Below are positions 38,113 to 55,986 of a DNA stretch of 64,000 bases, one piece after another. Position 1 is the stretch's first letter, and the number at the start of each line of letters is the position of its first letter. The notes below the pieces were generated by a model. The model did no database searches, was not told the DNA's origin, and saw only the letters and a program-made list of their open reading frames with translations. Source of the stretch: Odontesthes bonariensis (taxonomy: Eukaryota > Chordata > Actinopteri > Atheriniformes > Atherinopsidae); contig NC_134510.1 of assembly GCF_027942865.1 (NCBI RefSeq), forward strand, positions 28,685,163-28,749,162, written 5' to 3'. The position numbers were made by a program, and so were the translations under genes.

Positions 38113-39781
38113 GTCTTTGAGAAAATAAAGGAAACACTGGACAAAATTAAACCAACCGCTGTTGTGTTCATATCATAAAATGTCATAAAACCATACAGGT
38201 TCAGAGACCCTGTATGGTATTAGACTGCTTGACAGTACTAAGCTCAAGCTGATACATAGGAAGTGGTCCAACAGCTACTGCATAGGAAATTAAACGGTGC
38301 TTTCACCCACGCTCTTTTTCTGTTGGTGTGGCATATATAGAGCTTTTTGCCTCAGCAAAGGTGTTGAAATACATTACATGCATCAGTTACAAGTTTTTTC
38401 TCATACAAAAGTGTCAAGTTTGGTCTAACACTATTTTTTTTTTTATGACACGTCTATTAGATATTGTTAAAATTACTCAGTTACTTCAGAGAAACAAACC
38501 GGCATTGAGCTATTTGTACCGTATATTGCCAAGCTTGTACTTAAAAGAGCTTAGACTTCCAAAAATACAGCTTGATATGTGCTAAACTGTGCTGTGCTTG
38601 TTTCAGTAGCCTACAATGACGTTTAAAAGTATTTACAAGTTCAAACAAAGCACATGAGGTGAAGAGCTACAGTGGAAATGTTTACATAAGATGAACAACA
38701 TGATTGAGATATGAGTCACAGCGGCTCAACAAGCCTATCAATGCTTATATCTTGATGAATCTGGAGTGTCTGTGTTGTACCTTCTGGGATTTTCCCTTTC
38801 TCTCCATGTGTTTTATTGTCATTTTTGTGCATGTAAAGGGACTGCTAACTTAAAAAACCCAGAATCTCTCCAGCAGAAAATGCTGACAATCTGAAAGGCC
38901 TTATTTTTAGTGCTGGCTATTCTTCCCTCACTCTGACACTAATTTGAATAATAGCTGCCTTAGGTTTGCATTCATCAAACCAAGAATACACAGACAGCGG
39001 TCCAAATTACAGCATTTTTTGACCAATTACCTCAGGAGTCCTTGAACACAAAAAGGCAGAGATGGGACATTTCACACGGAAGTTGACAAGAGATGCATCA
39101 GCAATGCGTGTTATAAAAAACCACGAGCTTTTGGAACATTAAACCACGTAATTGTTTTCTCATAGACCCCAACATTAAGTCGTGAGTTTCAGTATTGCTG
39201 CCTCACTGAATGATACCCTCTTTAAACCACAACCTCAACATGACAGCCTATCAAAAACTTCATATGGGGCTGTGGAAAAGTTAAGTGCAATTCAAGATGT
39301 TTCCAGTATCATGTCAGAGAAAGAGAGCATGAGTCTGGTCTGAAATGTACCTGCAGCGTGACACCAATCCCCATCTGTGCGCTGGAAGAGTCGCGAAGAA
39401 GTACGTGTTCAGTACCATGACCATAATAATAATGATCATAATCTAATGTATTAAAACGCCTTTCAACTTTGAGGAATTCGGATTTTAAATCTTCAGACTG
39501 TGAGGGAGGTTAAAAGATTTAAAGATAAATAGAATACATGAGATCATTTTACACAGTTTTAACTCCACATATTTGTATTCTAGATTTCTTGGTAATCTGC
39601 TTAAACGTGCATTCAATGCTCTAAATGTCTACGTCTTGGACGCTTGGTAATCGTTATAGGCTCTAATCTTTTGGGCTATATTGCCCTGTTGTTGAATGTC
39701 TGTGACTCCATCCAAACCCCCCGTTTTCCGTTTGCACGCAACGTTCATGTCTCGACGCACTGATTCTCCGCCTACCACACT

Positions 39782-39835
<54 letters not shown>

Positions 39836-39903
39836 AAGTCTGTGGTGCTGGATAGAGCTGGTCTTTTTTTTTTTTCTTCCAGGAAGACTCGGGCAACGTC
39901 GGT
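38113..39903. other. divergent spacer between Ig receptor and CYP4 genes
   Basis: The two genes face away from each other across 1.8 kb, so both promoters probably lie here. An ETS-type AGGAAGTG (38258-38265) lies 146 bases before the receptor start codon. A (CA)n tract lies 71 bases before the P450 start codon. No other gene is seen. Confidence 0.6.
39785..39833. repeat. (AC)24 microsatellite at the CYP4 5' end
   Basis: An uninterrupted run ending 71 bases before the ATG of the P450 gene, so it lies in its 5' UTR or core promoter. Confidence 0.97.
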
Positions 39904-45473
<5,570 letters not shown>

Positions 45474-45613
45474 TTGTAAGAGCAAATGACTTCAGGAACT
45501 GAAGTAATTTGAACTAAGATGATTACTCACTGAACTAAGATGATTTGAAGTGAACACTTAATTAAGCTTTTACACTGACATAGAATCTTATCATTATGAA
45601 TAATGCTTTGTTT

Positions 45614-45751
45614 AATAAATGTTTTAGGAAGAATTGCGAATTGAAAAAGTACAGAAGGAAAAGTTGTTATCACTTTTTTTATAGGGAGTCATTTTTGCAC
45701 TTTATTTGGAAAGAAATTAGTTGTATTGTTTTTGCTTCAGTTTGCAATAAA
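45614..45751 (+). terminator. poly(A) signals of the CYP4 gene
   Basis: AATAAA occurs at 45614-45619 and at 45746-45751, 141 and 273 bases after the stop codon. Either could direct cleavage; the second is followed by ordinary unique sequence. Confidence 0.6.
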
Positions 45752-47069
45752 TACGAAACCTGATGATCCATCATCTGAGATCATAAACAACCTCATTTCT
45801 AAAAAAGCTTAGGCACGACAGGGATGATTTGCAAATCAATTTTTTTTCAAAATAGTTTTTAAAAAAAACATATATCAAATGCTGTAAATGAACTTCCTGG
45901 TTAAAAATAAAAAAACATTTTTAAAAAAAGCTTATTTGAATTAGATACCAACATCAACTTTAAAAAAGGGACATTATCATAAGAAATTAGGTGTTTAGAC
46001 AACAGGTGATCGGTTTGAGAGTAACATTTACCCATACAAAATAGCTAAATTTAGGTTTCCACAGAACACCTTCATATTAAAAGATACAGAAAAATCTGAA
46101 GGTCTGAAAACCGGCACTGAATGGCAGTCATTTTTACAATACTTCATTAAAAAACAGGCATGTTTCAGGAAACTGGAAACTGCTTCGTGGGTTCAGGACC
46201 AGAATATTTCTGAAAACCAACATAACGGAACACAGTTTGCACCCGTTTTTTTTATGTTAGTTAAGTTTCTACCATGCAGAAAGAAAGAAAAAAGGAAAAA
46301 TAGCTTTTAAGAGTGGTTCATTTTTGGATTATGAAAGACCGTCACCTCTTCTGGGCCAAAGCTTACTTAATATGTACTCAGGCAAAGTAAAAAAATTAAA
46401 TTGTCCTGGGGTTTGACAAATCAAATTTTAAACTTGGAAAGCATGGAAGCTGCATCCTCTACGCTAAAAGGGAAGAGGCACCTACTAAGAGAAAAGGCCC
46501 CCTGTAGCCTGTTATCAGTGCACAGTTCAAAACCCAGCATCTGTGACTGGTGCAAGGTGCATGTGTAACTAGAGTGGGTAACATACGAGTTGTCATCCAG
46601 ATGATCCTTCCTGCAGTCCAGACTTTTCAAGCATTCCAACCATTTGGTGGATTATGAAAAAAAAAAAAAAATTGACAAAGGAAGATCATTTCATGCTAAA
46701 AAAAAAAGGGAAAACATTTGTTAGCTTACAAATTGCAATTGGTTTTCATCTACATTTTAAAAACTTTTTAAAGTTTTTGACAGTAATCTAAGGTAACCTG
46801 GTCACCCAAAGCACTTATCTTTGTCTCTTTACTCATAGAGCAGTCAGATTGTTTAGATGTTTATCTAGGTCGTGATAAGATAGGAGTAAAGGAATGGTAA
46901 ATATGATAAATGCTAAGTAGATGCTGAAACTGTTGCCAACTTGCAACAGCTTGCAACTTCAGCAACAGCTGAAAAAACAAAGAGAAAAAAACCACAGTAT
47001 TTTTCTGAGTGGTGAGTGATTCTCACCCCATTTCACACGTGGTTTATGGCTGAGACGAGACAGATTAAA

Positions 47070-47403
47070 GAAAAGTTTAAGATTAGCTTTTTTTGTCATG
47101 CCACGAAATTTGTCCTCTGCTTTTAACCCATCCAGGTTGGCACCTGTTGACACACACATGCACAGGGTCACACACTCATAGAGACAGATGCCAACCTGGA
47201 GCGGTGGGCAGCCGTTCGCAGCGCCCACGGAGCATGGGGGTACGGTGCCTTGCTCAAGGACACCTCGGCCATGACAAGGAGGTGGATGGACACCACTCCA
47301 GCTGTCAGTTCCACCAATTTTTTGAGTGGCAAGAGTGGGAATCAAACCTGCCAACCTTCCGGTTATTGGATGACCGACTCTAACCACTGAGCCACGGCCG
47401 CCC
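47070..47403 (-). mobile_element. tRNA-derived SINE
   Basis: Read on the minus strand it opens with a tRNA-like head: GGCGGCCGTGGCTCAGTGG, with an A box TGGCTCAGTGG (plus 47384-47394) and a B box GGTTTGATTCC (plus 47338-47348) about 36 bases apart. A body common in teleosts follows (TCCTTGAGCAAGGCACCGTA), then a CA-rich insert, then TGGGTTAAAAGCAGAGGACA and an A-rich end. It is non-autonomous and would rely on a LINE. The copy is somewhat diverged. The B box differs from consensus at one base. Confidence 0.85.
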
Positions 47404-49418
47404 TAAGTGAACTGCCATAGCAGCTATTGCAGAGTACAGCGACTGTTTTCCAGCAAATTTCTGTGAGTATTTTGAAAGCTGAATTATTTTCCTTCTATAC
47501 ACAGTAACAAAAAGACACCCAAGTTTACTGAAAGTGTGTGAGAATTTATGTTTAACCTGTCGTGAAAGTGATTGGTACTCCTTTAAACCAAGTCCAAAGT
47601 ACATCTGGGATATGTGGTCAATGTTTACCTTTAGATCAGACTTAAGAATGGGAAGTTGGCAAATACATTAGGTTCTATAAACTGTATGACCTCTGTACTC
47701 AGGGTGTGCTCAGAGGCCATCAAAGTACTTGCAGAAAGATGAGTTTTAATTAGGTATAAATAAGTGATTGCTGTAAATATTCAATATAAATAATATTTAA
47801 TCATAGTAGATATCAGATAGTTACTGTTTATTAAGTCAAACCAGTCTCTCTACATCTCACATCTCAAACCACAAACTGACATTAAATGCTATCCGGTGTG
47901 TCCTGCATATATCACGTTCTACCTTAGGCTGCCCATTGAAACATGTCATATATTCGTGTACAGAGATCCAACAGAGTAAATATGATGTGCAGTTTGGAAA
48001 GTTGGCATCGGACACCTTCCAGGTGTTTTGCCATACAGACAGGGCCTGAGTACCAAAATCTTGTTACTATATTGTGGGATACACTACTTTAAGCTGAGAC
48101 TTGTGATCCTTGTCATACAGTGACCTGTAGTCCTTCAGTAAATCCACCATCAGTGGAGTAACAGGCTCCAAAATCTGACTGACAAATTACAGGTGAGACA
48201 GAACCCAACCCCCACCACCACATTCTGCAAAACCACATAGGATTTGCTACTAATGGATGGCTGCTTTTGTGTAAATGTGGCTACAATGTAAGAAATAAGT
48301 CAATGCTCTCACAATGTGTGTGAAAGATCACAGCATACTTTCAATGGGGTATCGGGATAAGGATGTCACCACTGTAATGAGTAGGTTAATGCACACATAG
48401 GAGGCTTACAAGTCAAAAGTATTTTTTTTTATTTACAGTCATGTTACAAAATCCACACGCTCAAAAGCACAAAAGTCACCAGCACAGTTTGTAAAAATGA
48501 ATTAACCATCTCTTACTTTTGATCTTAGATTACAAACTTTTTACTTACATTAAAAAAAATCCTAGAAAAAAGGCCAAATGAACTTCTTGGGTAAGGTTTT
48601 TTTTGTTGGTTTTTTTTTTTCCAGGAAAGCAGTGTATCCTTTGGTGGTTACCTCAAGCTACACTAACGGATATAAACTGAAGTCCAACCGCTGAGTTCAT
48701 CCATTTGTTCTGTCAACCTTTCTTAAAACTACTGAGCCATCAGTTTAACTTAAGTCTAAATATCTTGTTAACCAATGTCTATTAAGTTCACCTCTATCAT
48801 AAGAAATACCAGAAAGAGCTGTTGGATTCCGGCCTTGAGCCCATTATTGCAGGTCATTTCCCCATTCACTCTAATATGCCATTTCGTGGGATCTTTTAAA
48901 CATAAACCTATTGTAACCAGATGATGACATGTTTGACATAGCAGGCTGTGCATTTTGTTTCCCCTTTTGCTGCTCTGCGGTTCCTATGTTTCAAGTTGGT
49001 TAAGGGAAATAGTTGTACACTGTATTCTGTTGCATGTGAAAGATGCCAACACACTTTATGACCATTACAGCAACCTAAATGCAAACAACTGTTTTTAATA
49101 ACCTTTTTATTTCGCAGTTGACATTTGTAATTGTGCTAGAGTCCATTCTGCTATCTTGATGCTACTTGGAAGCAGTCCTATTAAACACCAGACAAAGGAA
49201 GATGTAAAGTGGCTGTATTGACAGTAAATTTGTGCTGGAGAAAAGGGCAAAGCCAAAAGAAAACTGATAATTTAACCAAGAACAAGAATCAAAATGAATA
49301 AATACAAGCTTGCACCACTCTATTGATGGTATGACACGTTCAGATTGAGGTTAAGATTAGTGCAACATAACTGCAAGCTTACAAAAACGTCACTGTAAAC
49401 TGACCTTTTTGCTTAAAT

Positions 49419-49432
49419 CACCATCTAGTGGC
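49419..49432 (-). promoter_or_regulatory. CTCF-like core motif (minus orientation)
   Basis: The minus strand reads GCCACTAGATGGTG, close to the vertebrate CTCF core CCASYAGRKGGCRS. Occupancy cannot be judged from sequence. Confidence 0.3.
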
Positions 49433-50084
49433 TTACAGGGAAAATGCAAGTCATTTTAGTTGATGTAGTATCAGCCTAATTCATAGAATGGGGAAGAAAA
49501 AAAAAAGAATCTCACTACAAGAGTTGATTACATAATATTGATGTTTTTCAAATAAAAAGCAGCCCCGTGTTTGGACAGAAATTCAGTTCACATGTGAAGT
49601 CCTTGTCTTTCCTGACTTCTCACAGTAAGTTATCATATATAAAATTACCTTTTGCTATTTGTTTTAATAGCATAACTGACATTTGGAAAAAGTGAAATAA
49701 AAATAAAAATATCTTGACACATGTAGAAAAAGAATACAAACATAAATCAAAGCCATCGAACACAACTCAGTGACCCATCATAGCCATGTAGCCCGTCACT
49801 TGCACAGGCATGTCTCAAATGCTTGCTGACAAGTCTTGTATAATTCGTTTGCGATTGATGAGATTCTACTGTTAGTGGACAACTTGTCACCTGCTGACTG
49901 AGATAATGATGTGGAATATATCTTGTGACAGACAACAGGGAAAACGTGTGGTGCTTTTTTGTAATTACAATGAGTAAGATAACAAATAAAAAGAACATCA
50001 AAGGTGAATGGCTCCACCTCTGCCAGGTCACAGTCCCTGATGTATCTGCTGGTAACCTGAGAGTCTGCAGATTTACAAAACGGG

Positions 50085-53000
50085 TTAGATGAGTAGTGAA
50101 AGGGTGGGTTTCTTGCCTGGCCAAGCTTCTTTGGCATATTTCTTTTTTCGTGGCTCGTTGTGGGTCTCTGGTAAGTAGGGGGCTGTTACAGGTGTGGGGT
50201 TGAGGGTGACAGGGGGCTGGGGGGCTTCTGGGGCCAGGTCTACCTCGGGTGCTGGATTAGGGAAGGGCAGAGGGAGCCCTCCCTGCATAGCAGCACCACC
50301 TGGAGCTCCTGTTGGCTGGTTCTCGTGACTGGTGGGAGGCAAGTCCCCATAGAGACCGCCACCCAAGCTGTAGCCATGGATGCGCTTTGAAGTCAGATCG
50401 TCAAGGCCCAGAGTGTTTTGGCTTTCGAATCTCCGTTTCTACAGGAGAGATGGAAGAATATTAACTTCATGAGTAATACCCATTAACCCCATGATATCAC
50501 TATTCATTAACATCTATTACATATCTATTACCAATGCCATTATTGATGTTTCTTATGGATTCAGTTCTTTATCAGTTTAGTTCAAATTGTTATAACATAT
50601 TTTAAGCATCGACACAACTGCTAACTAAATTAACAACTGAAATAAACTTTGCTTTTAGTGTCTTTGTCAACTCCATAGAGTTGATGTACATAAAACACTA
50701 ATCTGATTGGATCATCAACAAGCAACTAAACAATTCTAAATAATTTTAGCGCCCTAACAGACAGACAGACAGACTGATTGTGTCCTTCTACCCGTGCTCA
50801 CAAATACAGTATATCAATGTAAAAATCAATACTGCCTAATTACCAATATTCACATATTTTTTGTCAAACAACTAGACATGTTTGAAATTGTTACTAAAAA
50901 ACGGCTCATTATCAACTTGTGGCCATTCTGCCATTTCTTCACTGCTGTTTGGTTCTGATAAAATACATATACTACAACCAGTGTGACACCGGAAAAAATA
51001 AATACCTTCAAAGCAAGTTTTGTGCCATTGTTTGTTTTATTTATACGTGCTATGACGTCCCTGAAATTGTGGTTTATGTCACATTCACTGCAGACATCAG
51101 AGCCCTGCATTATGATGTTTTTGATTTACAATCATTGCACATCTGCCTGCACCTGTCAGCATCGATAGAGGAATCAATAAGCTCAGAGGCATATGATCCG
51201 GATTCCGATGCTTTGGAAAGCTTTAAACCAGTCCTCAAGCGGAACAGGCTCTCAATTCCCATCCCTATAAGCAAGTGTTATAAGTGGATGTCTGGTGACA
51301 TATTCAGCCTGTGAGCTACATAGCAGCACTTACAATGTTGCTGTAACTGCTTTTATAGAATAGAATAGAAAATACTTTATTCATGTAACAGCTGAACACA
51401 GGTTAACTTCATAGCAAAGCCTGTCAGCTGAATTTTCTGAATAGAATTGTACAGAAAAACTTACCTTGATGGGAATGACAGCAGTCTGCACCATATTTCT
51501 AAAGCGTCCAACTGAGGGGTCAATATCCTCTGTAGGAGTTTAGAAAGACAGTTATTACAATCTGCGGTGTGAATTGCTTCTTATTAAAGTTAGAATTCCA
51601 CAGATCTGAGCTCGGTTATATATTTCACAGCACTGCACAAAGACCCTCAGCACATTCCAATCAAAATGGTTATACAGATGAATTTATGCGTCTACGGCCT
51701 TGTTTAAAGAAGAAATTCAGAAAAATGTACAAAAACAAGTGAAAATGTGGCTTAAAAGAAAAATTCAAAAGTAACTTGAATCCAAATTAAAATCCTTTAA
51801 ATGCATTTCCGTCTTATTAAATTTAGTAAAAATCTTCAGCAAAGTGAATTAACAAGAATAAAACAAATGACAACCTATCAAGAACCTATCGCTGTTCGGC
51901 TTGCCGTTTACCAGTAAAAACATTGGTGTGTGTTTTATAGATTTTTTTTGTTACTTCAGCACCACCTTCACTTCGACCAGTACCTGGGTTAATGATGGAG
52001 TCCTCTTCACTAAACGTTACTCTGGAGTTCCTGCGTTTCCTCTTAGGCCTCTGGATTTCCAAGTTGCCTTCCTCGATGGTCAGGAGGGAGATGCGCTTGT
52101 TGTGAGCGGTGTTGAACTCTGTCAGGTTCTGCCAGAATGCAGAAATCAGAAGAAAAACATTTAATGTCACTGTATTATTACCTGGATATAAACACTTTCT
52201 AACACTGCATCATGCTAGGCTGGGTGTTGGCAAGTAGTATTATTAACCTACGGAAAAAGTATGAATATGAATAGCTAATAAATAGGACAATAGCACAAAT
52301 AGAATGTTAAATATTATTATTTTTCTGAAGGTTTTGGACCAACAATGGAGAAATGAGCTGCTAACAGCCAAACTTAGTATGTATTGAGAGATTCAGCATA
52401 CATCCAGCTCCGTCTCTTCCTCCGGAAGTCCAAGTAGTCCTTTCAGCTCCTCATCCTCCCCTGTCTTACTGTCTCCTGTGCCAGCGGTGCCTTGGGTTTG
52501 GGGTTTCTCTCTGATAATGTAGGTTCTTGTTGATGCCCCAAAAGATAATGTAGAGTCTATGGGGACTTGTTGAGGCTTGTGGGCTTCGAGTCGGATGTGT
52601 CCGAGGTAAGTACCGTGTGCTGAAACGGGAACAGATAAAGTTTGTACTGTTAGGTCAGCCTAAGAAATAATTTGACTGTCAAAGAGCGATATTTCAAGAA
52701 GGCTCTGTGACCAAATCAATGGATTCATTAGACTTTGCATCAAACAAATGTACATTATGATTGTCTGTGTTTATATTGCATCCTGTGTTATAACACATAA
52801 GTTTATTTCCCACAGGACTGTGTTGTGTGTTGACTATGAGCACCTGCTGCTTCAAACTCACTGACCTGTCAAAAACAGAGTCAGTTAACCATCTGGGCAC
52901 ATCTGCCCATTTGTTTTAACTTAGTGGGTGTCTCTGACCATTGGACTGCTACCGGATTTTCTGCACGTGTACATTTTCTGGAGTTTGTATCTACAAAATT

Positions 53001-54399
53001 GATAGCAGGAGTCCCAATTTTACTCAGCTATAAGTCTAAAAGGCTGGTTGGGGCCATAAGTACACAACTGTTAGCACCATGACAACACACAGCAGGTGTA
53101 AGACAAGTTTAAATGAATTCTATTGAACATTCTCATAGTTTGAGTTGCAAATAAAAAAATATTTGAGCATGGAGATGTCTTACCTGTGTGTAAAAAGTGA
53201 CAAGTTACAGTTATTCTTTGCTGTTCAACCCTTAGCAAGACTTTTGTCAAACAACTGAACATTGGAAATGAGCGAATGAGGAAGTGTGATTATGAATGAT
53301 GTCTTACTGCTATTGAGGTCTATAAGGAAGACCCTTTTTAGGTGTTTGTGGTAGACTAAGGCGGCGTGAACACGTGAGCATGACTGATGGTCAATGGTGA
53401 AGTCACACCAGTCGGGGTTCCTCCCAAACAGGTAGTACTTCTTTTCATCTATAATCAGCTTCTACAAGGAGAGACAGATTCAGTGAAACACTCATTAAAA
53501 CCACCAGTGAAAGGGTCAATATAATGTCTTTGTGCCTCTGAGTCATAACTCATCAGTGTTGCTTCCCACTGAGAAGCTTAAATCTCAGGGCTGAAGCTGC
53601 TCTCGCACCATTTGAAGCCATGCAGCCACGGAAAACCCCAGTGTAACACATCTGGGACATAGCAGACTGTCAGGCTTGTATCAGGTGCATTTACTATGCC
53701 CACAATTAGTCAACACATGTCAAATCACGAGTGCATAATAACGTTAAATGATATGGTTAGAGCATCCTAAAGCACGATCTTCAAAACACCAAGTTACCTC
53801 TATGAGCTTGTCTCCCTTCATCACGTCAAGATGGAGCCCTGTGGGCGGTTTTCCTGCCCTGAAAGCAAACGGATAGTGACTGCTTTTAACATTTAAAGAG
53901 GCTATATTAAGGACATGGATGCACAGATGACCACTACTGTAGTTAAATCAACATCCAAGCTTAGTTTCTCGCACCACACTTCAAGGTTTATAAATGCAAT
54001 CGAGCATTTAGAAACCCTTACTCGCGCCATTCATTGCAGGACTGATACTGTCACAGGAATATTCATCTCCGAAATCCGTCTTTTCATAACTGCGATTCTC
54101 ACAATAGAGCACATAATGCATAACTTACAAGGAGAAAACACCTAAAGCCATATGTAAATTAATGCCAACATCATTAACGGGTTAGCCTGCTAGCTTGGTT
54201 GGACGCTAACGTTAGCTACAGTAATTACAAGTTTTTCTCCTAAATAGAATTAAGATATATCAACGGGAGGGCATCGATTTGCTTATGTGCATATTATTAT
54301 GCGTTACAAATAAACTGCTACTACTTTCACATGTGCAATTCCTCACCATGATGGACAATCAAAAGGAGGAGGACCGTCTTTACTTGTTTTAGTCGCCAT
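50085..54399 (-). CDS. ppp1r8: nuclear inhibitor of protein phosphatase 1 (NIPP1)
   Basis: Seven exons: 54347-54399, 53798-53858, 53308-53461, 52402-52619, 51984-52128, 51465-51529, 50085-50438; 349 aa against 351 in human. The N-terminus ends FDCPSW. An FHA domain follows (YYLFGRNPDWCDFTID, SCSRVHAALVYHKH, FLIDLNSTHGTYLGHI), which in this family binds phosphorylated partners such as CDC5L, SF3B1 and MELK. Next come the acidic EDEELKGLLGLPEEETELD, the basic stretch RPKRKRRNSRVTF with the PP1-docking motif RVTF, and the C-terminal inhibitory and RNA-binding end KKYAKEAWPGKKP. NIPP1 is a nuclear-speckle scaffold that holds PP1 and works in splicing and transcriptional silencing. Trp replaces the Leu of human in NPDLCDF. 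The start ATG opens MATKTSKDGPPPFDCPSW. The gene is intact. Confidence 0.97.
51353..51430 (-). repeat. LINE 3'-tail-like fragment in ppp1r8 intron
   Basis: TAGAATAGAATAGAAAATAC followed by TTTATTCATG resembles the common teleost form in which TAGAA units border a TACTTTATTGATCC segment at the end of a LINE. The rest of the element is not present. Confidence 0.4.
54205..54216. repeat. 12-bp palindrome GCTAACGTTAGC
   Basis: A perfect palindrome in ppp1r8 intron 1, 130 bases after the exon 1 donor. Similar GCTAAC/GTTAGC pieces occur around the med18 start region near 33.85-33.9 kb. Confidence 0.6.
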
Positions 54400-54455
54400 C
54401 TTGCTTGAGCACATTAATGCCGAGCTGCATGTTGGGTAAACTCCGCATTGGATAT

Positions 54456-54475
54456 CTGGGAGTTGTAGTCCTGCA
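54456..54475 (-). promoter_or_regulatory. ppp1r8: ZNF143/STAF-type promoter motif of ppp1r8
   Basis: On the gene strand the sequence is TGCAGGACTACAACTCCCAG, close to the known ZNF143 element ACTACAATTCCCAGCATGC. It lies 57-76 bases upstream of the ATG, the usual place for this factor in housekeeping promoters. No TATA box is evident. Confidence 0.55.
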
Positions 54476-55322
54476 ATCTTGCCAAACACCACATGACCAA
54501 CGATCCCCTTTGTAACACCATTGGAGGAAGTAGTCACTTTCTCTACTTTAGTAAAATTACTGACAAAACATTGTAAAAGTATTCGGTTACAAGCAAGTTC
54601 AATTATTATGGTGTTAAAACCAGTCTGTGCAATCGACGAACCATTTAAGCAGTGTGCTTTAAGAAGTAAGTACTTAATGGTGAATAGATGTTATACTTTT
54701 GTTTCATCAGATAAATGTACTGAAATGATCATGCAAAACACCATTTTAGTGTTAATAGCTAATAGTAATTGTCGTTTTTTATTAATATAATTATATTATA
54801 ATTCTAATTACTATAAATCCTAAAAATAATCAGTGCTCAGAAGCAGGGATTTTCAGTGTAAAGCATTTCACCCAAGGAGGACTCCAAACATTTCGAGAGG
54901 AGGCTCAGTGAATGGAGGTCAGGTTAATATTAAATTATCAAAATATGATGCCATGTGAAGCTAAATTATCATGTCATGTCATTATGTAGCTATTATGGGG
55001 AAATTAGTTTTTCCCTCAGTAAAGAAATAATAAATACCTTAAGACAGACAATTTATGTATTCAGGGTAGTCTGCATATGTCAAAAAGCAATATACAGTAC
55101 GTATATATATACATACATATTGAGGAGAAAATGCACATGGTAAAGTACTGGTTCATCCTAGCTACTATAACCATATTGCAGTAGTTGTGTATCTATACTT
55201 AACTACCTTTCACTACAGTTGTTTTTTTTCTGTCTCTCATTTTTGTTCTTAACTTTAAGTGAGAGAGAGAAAAAATAAGCCAAAAAGTTGCAGTGTACAA
55301 GAACTTTTAATTCCAAAACAAC

Positions 55323-55334
55323 CCACTAGGGGGC
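55323..55334 (+). promoter_or_regulatory. CTCF-like core motif CCACTAGGGGGC
   Basis: A full match to the vertebrate CTCF core on the plus strand, in the spacer between the housekeeping gene ppp1r8 and the immune gene themis2. Confidence 0.4.
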
Positions 55335-55599
55335 TTTATCACCCAAACTGCTGACTCAAAATGAGTAAGTGCTGCAAAGAACAAAAAATAAAGAAGAGGG
55401 GGTTGTAAGGGCTTTGCACCTAATATGGTGATGGTGTTGGTGGGGAGGAGGGTGCCTACAAAATAGCGTGCTAATAATTGAGGTTTTATTCCATGTGATG
55501 TAAAATGGTCGGTTAATGCTGCGGAGGCATTTGGCCTATCCTTAGCAAGAGGAGGAAGTGAGGGTAAAGTTTTTGCCAAGTGTGAGTAAAGGGTGGTAA

Positions 55600-55730
55600 A
55601 AAGTTTATTTCACAGGCTTCAAGTTTTTCTTGTGTAAAAACTTGAGAAAGGTCACACGGGCCGAAACGTTGTTTGGGAAATAAAATTCAGCATGATGGAC
55701 AAGAGTGTGCGGTATCTTCCCCTTTGAAGT
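55600..55730 (+). repeat. teleost dispersed repeat with GGCCGAAACGTTG
   Basis: Contains cacgggccgaaacgttgttt, then aaataaaattcagcatgatg and gtgtgcggtatcttcccctt. I know this arrangement from memory as a dispersed repeat end in fish genomes. It may extend left to about 55290. Family not assigned. Confidence 0.5.
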
Positions 55731-55961
55731 GAACATGTGCAATTTAAGCAATCCTTGGTCTCTCTCTCTCTCTCGCTCTGTCTCATATGCACAGAAACAG
55801 GCAGCAGTTTTATTTGTTGGTGGTATTATGTTGAAAGATTTCTGCAATGAATTACAAATCTTCTCTCCATTTTATCTCAGATCTTTACAGCACAGCAAAG
55901 CCTCTGTCATATCACTTGACCTCAGCGTCTAAATGCACAGCTTGTGCAAACAACTCCTTTA

Positions 55962-55986
55962 ACTTCCTCATTCATGTTTGTGGTTT
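55962..55986 (+). promoter_or_regulatory. themis2: PU.1/ETS and RUNX sites before themis2
   Basis: ACTTCCTC (55962-55969; GAGGAAGT on the other strand, a PU.1-type ETS site) and TGTGGTTT (55979-55986, a RUNX core) stand nine bases apart, about 80-100 bases upstream of the themis2 ATG. Adjacent PU.1 and RUNX sites near a TATA-less start are typical of myeloid and B-cell promoters, which fits THEMIS2 expression. Binding is inference. Confidence 0.45.

Larger units (their letters stand above)
45752..50084. other. intergenic region CYP4 to ppp1r8, with ppp1r8 3' UTR
   Basis: Two gene ends converge here. The stretch is AT-rich, with several A and T runs and one tRNA-derived SINE. The part adjoining 50084 is the 3' UTR of ppp1r8; a minus-strand AATAAA at 49106-49111 is one possible end. 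No further gene is seen. Confidence 0.65.

Noticed and set aside
47338-47403. A and B boxes resembling a tRNA gene
   Set aside because: They belong to the tRNA-like head of a SINE; no cloverleaf with acceptor stem is formed.
50919-51314. 131-codon plus-strand frame inside ppp1r8 intron
   Set aside because: No similarity to any family I know, antisense to a well-defined gene, and no supporting splice sites.
55307-55579. 90-codon minus-strand frame between ppp1r8 and themis2
   Set aside because: Lies in probable dispersed-repeat DNA and has no recognisable domain; not enough to call a gene or an element.
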